DNA of 64,000 bases from the NCBI RefSeq assembly GCF_002813295.1, contig NZ_PHUE01000001.1:1426001-1490000 (forward strand), in the 5' to 3' direction. A model generated the notes under the pieces. It saw nothing but the letters and a program-made list of their open reading frames with translations, was not told the origin of the DNA and ran no database searches. Source of the DNA: Flavobacterium sp. 5 (GTDB lineage: Bacteria > Bacteroidota > Bacteroidia > Flavobacteriales > Flavobacteriaceae). Shown here piece after piece: positions 60,407 through 64,000 of this stretch; the stretch's first letter is position 1, and each line of letters starts with the position of its first letter. Position numbers and translations under genes: made by a program.

Positions 60407-62521
60407 CTAATAATCGAAATACCAATTAAACACATCAGATCTAAAACCAACAGTAAACCAAGTTGTTTGTTCTTTAAAAACTGTAGCCGTATTTGTTGTT
60501 GGGTCAAAATTTCTAAATAAAAAATTACCGAAAAATTTAAAATTAGTAGCTGGATTTACCAAATAACCTACTTGAACTTCTGAAATAAAAACACTTGTTT
60601 TATTTCCCTGACCAACTTTAACTCCTTTATCATAAGGTCTATTTTCATCATAATCTTTATAGATATTTTGTCCGTAGTTAAAACCATTATCAGCTGTATC
60701 AAAATCTAAGCCTCGAGTCCCAATAGTAAACTTAGTATTGGCATAAAATCGATCCTTATTATAATACCCCAATAAAACCAACTCCTGAAAATTACCTCCC
60801 CATTGATGTCCCAAACTTTGATTGTTATGCGCATAATTGGTTATTGGCTCACTATGTGAATACACGTAAGGACGCACATGATTAAACTCTAATTGCAATG
60901 TCAAATTATCAACATTAAAAGCCTTGTAATATTTCGCTCCTAATTGGTAACCCAATTTATTTTTCCAACTACCATCACCAGCCGCAACATCACTAGTAGA
61001 AAACTCATCTATAAGAAGCTGCCCATAAAGATTGACCTGATTGTTCCATTTATATTTATAAGTCAAACCTAAAAGAGCATTACCACTTTTGGAAGAAGAA
61101 GAAAACTCAACAGCACGGTAAAACACAACTGGATTCACAAAATTCGCATCAAAACCTCTTCCATTGGTATTGGTCCAAATAACTGACTCAAAAAAACCTA
61201 GATTCAATCTATTAGATACATTCCAACTCAAATAATGATTTACAGCGTACTTTGTAGCATACGTCTTATCAATTGTAACGTCGGGACGTACATCCTTTAA
61301 CCACATATAATCTACAGTATATTTAATTTTCCAAAAATTAGCATTAATCTTAAAAAACGGATATGGACTAGCTCCATCACTTAAAAACAAAGAGCGATAT
61401 CCGTCACCAATAAAGTTTTTACCATAACCCAATTGCAAATCTAAAAATTTGGCAGCATTATAGGTTATATTAGCATCTGCCAAAGGAAAATCATAGGCAT
61501 CTGTTTTATATTGTTTAGCAATACCAATTCCAGGAACAATAGCAGGATTCCCTCCAGAAGGTTTTATGGTGTTAGCATAATCATTATAATAATCCGCAAA
61601 ACGACCTTGACTTTCATAGAAAGTTGTAGTGAAATTTAAACGAGACCCAAGTCCTCCTTTAAAATTAAGAGCTCTTGTGTTTACATAGGTATAATCCGTT
61701 TTACTCGGATTAGAAATCCCGCCCTGAACATTAAATAAAAAATTTAAAGCAAACCAATATCCTTCACCTTGAATTTCGACTAAATTTTCATTCCAAGTTT
61801 TTCTCCCCCACCAACTAGTTTTATTCTTCATCAAACTAGCGTTCACTTTTTGAAAATTATAATATTTTTCAACCTCAGTATAAGTATAAGGTTTTGAAGC
61901 GGTATGATTATTACTGCCAACTTGATTCATTGCACCATCAAATTGCGCATAATAACTATGAGAAAAAGGAATACTTAAATGACTTGTGAATTGAGGATTA
62001 TCAAATCGCTTATAAACAATACTATCTAATTCTGTCAAACCATCATTGACATTAATATTTTCCTTTTTTATTTTTGCTGCAGTAGCAATTTCTTCTGGAG
62101 ATAATAATGGAATTGCAATGTTTAAATTAAATTTGGAATAGGTTGGATTTCCATTGTAAGTTGGCGGATCAATTGTTGGAAAATTACCAAAAACTCTTTT
62201 CGTCTCAGCTATTAACTCTTCATTATTTGAATTCACGAATAATATTTTGAACTTTCCAGTAATATCTACTTCAAAAAGCACCTTTATATTTCCTTTATAC
62301 TGACTTTGTGTTAGTTTTTCAGGTACTTGAAAATTATGATAAACCAACTGTTGTACTTCGTTATAAAAACAATTTTCTAAATCTTGTCTTTCTAAATTTT
62401 TACAACTTAAAAAAACAGGAAATCGTTCATCCAAGGATTCGGACTGTTTATTATCTGGGGTTTGTGCATTTGAAACAAATGCAGAAAAAACTAAAAGAAA
62501 AATGAGGGCTTTTTTAATCAT
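60407..62521 (-). CDS. remB: RemB-like gliding motility protein (Wzi-like outer-membrane protein)
   Basis: 704 residues from the ATG at 62521, with a signal peptide (cut near FVSNAQT). Residues about 25-160 contain a TonB-C-like domain (YKGNIKVLFEVDITGKFKIL). After about 200 the protein is a large beta-barrel with Wzi-like strand patterns (FALNFLFNVQGGI, NLGFFESVIW, GYQLGAKYYKAFNV) ending in WYFDY. Size and order match RemB of Flavobacterium johnsoniae as I recall, an outer-membrane protein linked to gliding. It lies 16 bp after deoC, so is probably cotranscribed. Confidence 0.65.
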   Translation of the reverse strand: MIKKALIFLLVFSAFVSNAQTPDNKQSESLDERFPVFLSCKNLERQDLENCFYNEVQQLVYHNFQVPEKLTQSQYKGNIKVLFEVDITGKFKILFVNSNNEELIAETKRVFGNFPTIDPPTYNGNPTYSKFNLNIAIPLLSPEEIATAAKIKKENINVNDGLTELDSIVYKRFDNPQFTSHLSIPFSHSYYAQFDGAMNQVGSNNHTASKPYTYTEVEKYYNFQKVNASLMKNKTSWWGRKTWNENLVEIQGEGYWFALNFLFNVQGGISNPSKTDYTYVNTRALNFKGGLGSRLNFTTTFYESQGRFADYYNDYANTIKPSGGNPAIVPGIGIAKQYKTDAYDFPLADANITYNAAKFLDLQLGYGKNFIGDGYRSLFLSDGASPYPFFKINANFWKIKYTVDYMWLKDVRPDVTIDKTYATKYAVNHYLSWNVSNRLNLGFFESVIWTNTNGRGFDANFVNPVVFYRAVEFSSSSKSGNALLGLTYKYKWNNQVNLYGQLLIDEFSTSDVAAGDGSWKNKLGYQLGAKYYKAFNVDNLTLQLEFNHVRPYVYSHSEPITNYAHNNQSLGHQWGGNFQELVLLGYYNKDRFYANTKFTIGTRGLDFDTADNGFNYGQNIYKDYDENRPYDKGVKVGQGNKTSVFISEVQVGYLVNPATNFKFFGNFLFRNFDPTTNTATVFKEQTTWFTVGFRSDVFNWYFDY

Positions 62522-62537
62522 TTTATTTAATGTCAAA

Positions 62538-63281
62538 TCAATATCTTGAAGAGGTTTCTTCTCCGTTTACAATAGCTTTCGCTCCTGAAGTCCCTATTCG
62601 TTGGACCCCAAGTTCAATCATTTCCAATGCTTCTTTATAAGTTCGAACTCCTCCAGCAGCTTTTACAGGAAGTGGCGAGGCATTTTGAAGCATAATTTTA
62701 ATAGAAGCCACAGTAGCTCCATTTGGCAAATTATTCTCCGTTTTATAAAATCCTGTTGATGATTTTATAAAAACAGAACTATAAGTATCTGCTTTAAAAT
62801 TTAGAACCACCACATTTTTAATCAATGTAGTTAGTTCAGCAATTTGCACATCATTGAGTGCTGCCACTTCAATAATCCATTTTACTATTTTATTATTATC
62901 CAGTCCTAGTTGAGTGCCTTTTAAAATTTCATTTTTAACCAAGTCAACATCACCAGATTTGAAAGCTTCATAATTACAAACATAATCCAACTCATCAGCA
63001 CCATTTTGAATACATTCAAGAGCTTCATCTAACTTTTTAACGATAGAAGATGTTCCTTCTGGAAAATCAATAACGGTTCCAATTGTAACTTTTGAATTAG
63101 CCTCAACAATCATTTTTTTTGCTAAAGAAACTCGGTCTGGGCGAATCATTATCAATTTAAAACCTTCTTCTATAGCTTCTTGAATAAAAAACTGAGCTAC
63201 AACTTGGTTTTCGCTTTCATCTAAGCTGGCTTGACTATTTGTTTTCAAATAGGTAGAATCCAAATATTTTCTAATATCCAT
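62538..63281 (-). CDS. deoC: Deoxyribose-phosphate aldolase
   Basis: 247 residues from the ATG at 63281; the frame extends to 63350 without a good start. It cleaves 2-deoxyribose 5-phosphate into acetaldehyde and glyceraldehyde 3-phosphate. The Schiff-base lysine is in SVFIKSSTGF and the second lysine in VKAAGGVRTYKEAL. The opening DIRKYLDSTYLKT is the standard N-terminus. A minus-strand terminator lies at 63365-63387, upstream of its start, so deoC has its own promoter in the 80-bp gap; I see no exact TAnnTTTG box. Confidence 0.95.
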   Translation of the reverse strand: MDIRKYLDSTYLKTNSQASLDESENQVVAQFFIQEAIEEGFKLIMIRPDRVSLAKKMIVEANSKVTIGTVIDFPEGTSSIVKKLDEALECIQNGADELDYVCNYEAFKSGDVDLVKNEILKGTQLGLDNNKIVKWIIEVAALNDVQIAELTTLIKNVVVLNFKADTYSSVFIKSSTGFYKTENNLPNGATVASIKIMLQNASPLPVKAAGGVRTYKEALEMIELGVQRIGTSGAKAIVNGEETSSRY

Positions 63282-63364
63282 TGTCATTGTCACAATTTGA
63301 GAATTTAAAAACGTAAAATTACAGTATTCGAATGAAATGACATCTAACAAGTAGCAATAGAAAC

Positions 63365-63387
63365 AAAAAACCCACCGAAGTGGGTCC
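63365..63387 (-). terminator. Terminator of the gcvH-VanZ unit
   Basis: ACCCAC-CGAA-GTGGGT stem, followed on the minus strand by a T-run. It lies 9 bp below the VanZ-like stop. Confidence 0.8.
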
Positions 63388-63396
63388 TTATTTTTT

Positions 63397-63780
63397 TTAT
63401 AGTGTATTAAATATATTGTATTTTATACAAATTGAAGTAACCAAAACAGCCAATCCTGCTCCAGTTAAATTAGCTACAACATCCAAAACATCTGCATGCC
63501 TTGTTGTAGTTACTAATTCTTGCAATATCTCTATACCTATTCCAAACAAGAATGAAAACACAAATGATATCAATAAAGGTTTGAATATATTATTAAATTT
63601 TAACTGCTTTCTAAAAAACAAAAACCAAACAAAAGTAAGCACAAAATGAAAAAAAGAATGAATACACTTATCTAGATTTGGAATATTTATGACTGGTATA
63701 TCACTTGATTTTATTAAACAAAAATAAGTCACAATCCCAGTCCACAATAAAGCAATTAAAAAAAGAAAATATTTAGGCAC
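63397..63780 (-). CDS. VanZ family membrane protein
   Basis: 127 residues from the GTG at 63780, which overlaps the gcvH end by 8 bp; the longer frame to 63822 lies inside gcvH and is rejected. Four hydrophobic segments and VanZ-pattern residues: NLDKCIHSFFHFVLTFVWFL and GIGIEILQELVTTTRHADVLDVVANLTGA, where the acidic pair E/E and HADxxD form the family's conserved polar core. Named after teicoplanin-resistance VanZ, but in Bacteroidota it is a housekeeping-like protein following gcvH. The role is unknown. Confidence 0.8.
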   Translation of the reverse strand: MPKYFLFLIALLWTGIVTYFCLIKSSDIPVINIPNLDKCIHSFFHFVLTFVWFLFFRKQLKFNNIFKPLLISFVFSFLFGIGIEILQELVTTTRHADVLDVVANLTGAGLAVLVTSICIKYNIFNTL

Positions 63781-64000
63781 CGATAAGCTCTTTATAAGCT
63801 TCACTTGAAAGCAATTCTTCAATTTCTGAAGGATTAGATATTTTTATTTTAATCATCCACCCATCACCGTAAGGATCAGCATTTACACTTTCTGGAGTAC
63901 TCTCTAAAGTATCATTAAAAGCGATAATTTCTCCAGATAATGGAAGAAATAAATCAGATACAGTTTTTACAGCTTCCACAGTACCGAAAACTTCATCTTT
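63773..64000 (-). CDS. gcvH: Glycine cleavage system H protein (5' part beyond window)
   Basis: Partial: the frame stays open to the window edge at 64000 on the upstream side, so the first roughly 50 residues are missing. The visible 75 residues begin near DEVFGTVEAVKTVSDLFLP, the lipoyl-lysine motif (K in EAVKTVSD), and continue with GEIIAFNDTLESTPESVNAD-type sequence and the usual GWMIKIKI ending region. The lipoylated H protein shuttles aminomethyl groups between P and T proteins. An internal Met at 63979 is not the real start. VanZ follows with an 8-bp overlap. Confidence 0.93.
   Translation of the reverse strand, partial: KDEVFGTVEAVKTVSDLFLPLSGEIIAFNDTLESTPESVNADPYGDGWMIKIKISNPSEIEELLSSEAYKELIGA

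Noticed and set aside
63781..63822. Longer VanZ-like start at 63822
   Set aside because: It lies inside gcvH; the GTG at 63780 gives a normal first helix and a typical small overlap.

Overview
The window looks like a chromosome segment of a Flavobacterium-like member of the Flavobacteriaceae (Bacteroidota). The DNA is AT-rich and several genes start far from any Shine-Dalgarno-like sequence. The -7 box TAnnTTTG, typical of this group, lies ahead of many genes. Family-specific proteins include PorP/SprF of type IX secretion, a RemB-like gliding protein, DUF4270, DUF6089 and DUF4907. Nearly everything is protein-coding; I found no rRNA, tRNA or CRISPR array.

Layout. 1-7.4 kb: DUF2797 protein, GH3-family protein with a tiny lipoprotein behind it, an outer-membrane beta-barrel receptor, then five small genes that alternate SRPBCC and VOC folds. 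7.4-11.9 kb: cutC and the proteostasis set clpX-clpP-tig. 11.9-14.7 kb: an accessory patch bounded by repeats (dispersed repeat, REP-like palindrome, 63-64 bp palindrome array) with a membrane protein, a methyltransferase and two small orphan proteins. 14.7-16.6 kb: MOSC protein, secreted metal-binding protein, holin-like protein. 16.6-23.3 kb: the most unusual part, a peptide/terpenoid-like biosynthetic locus. 23.3-33.3 kb: hydrolase, pdxJ, then the conserved envelope run CBS protein, nadK, DUF6089, uppS, bamA, two Skp-like chaperones, murI. 33.3-41.7 kb: outer-membrane proteins, DUF4270, and a Kelch lipoprotein/DUF4907/LytS-LytTR module, gamma carbonic anhydrase, PorP/SprF. 41.8-45 kb: Nfu, a 22-mer-repeat protein, MscS channel, tsaB. 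45-52.4 kb: a six-gene MacAB-TolC-type exporter operon. 52.5-59.2 kb: DUF4403 and the cytochrome oxidase accessory/assembly operons (ctaB, two subunit III genes, subunit IV, SCO proteins, DUF420). 59.2-60.2 kb: a complete IS982-family element with target duplication. 60.4-64 kb: remB-like gene, deoC, VanZ-like gene and the 3' part of gcvH.

The best candidate for an undescribed system is 16.66-23.34 kb. A 51-residue peptide gene that I read directly from the sequence is followed by a hairpin terminator. Then come a carboxypeptidase-regulatory-like surface protein, a fusion of a class I isoprenoid-synthase-like domain to a squalene-cyclase-like toroid, and a membrane M50 metalloprotease with a PqqD-like N-terminus. 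A divergent gene encodes a glycosyltransferase-like (DUF6734-type) protein ending in what looks like an inactive C39 peptidase domain. PqqD-like domains, proteases and a small precursor are hallmarks of ribosomal peptide (RiPP) pathways, but no known RiPP class that I can name combines them with a terpene-synthase-like enzyme. Domain identities here come from reading motifs, not from database searches.
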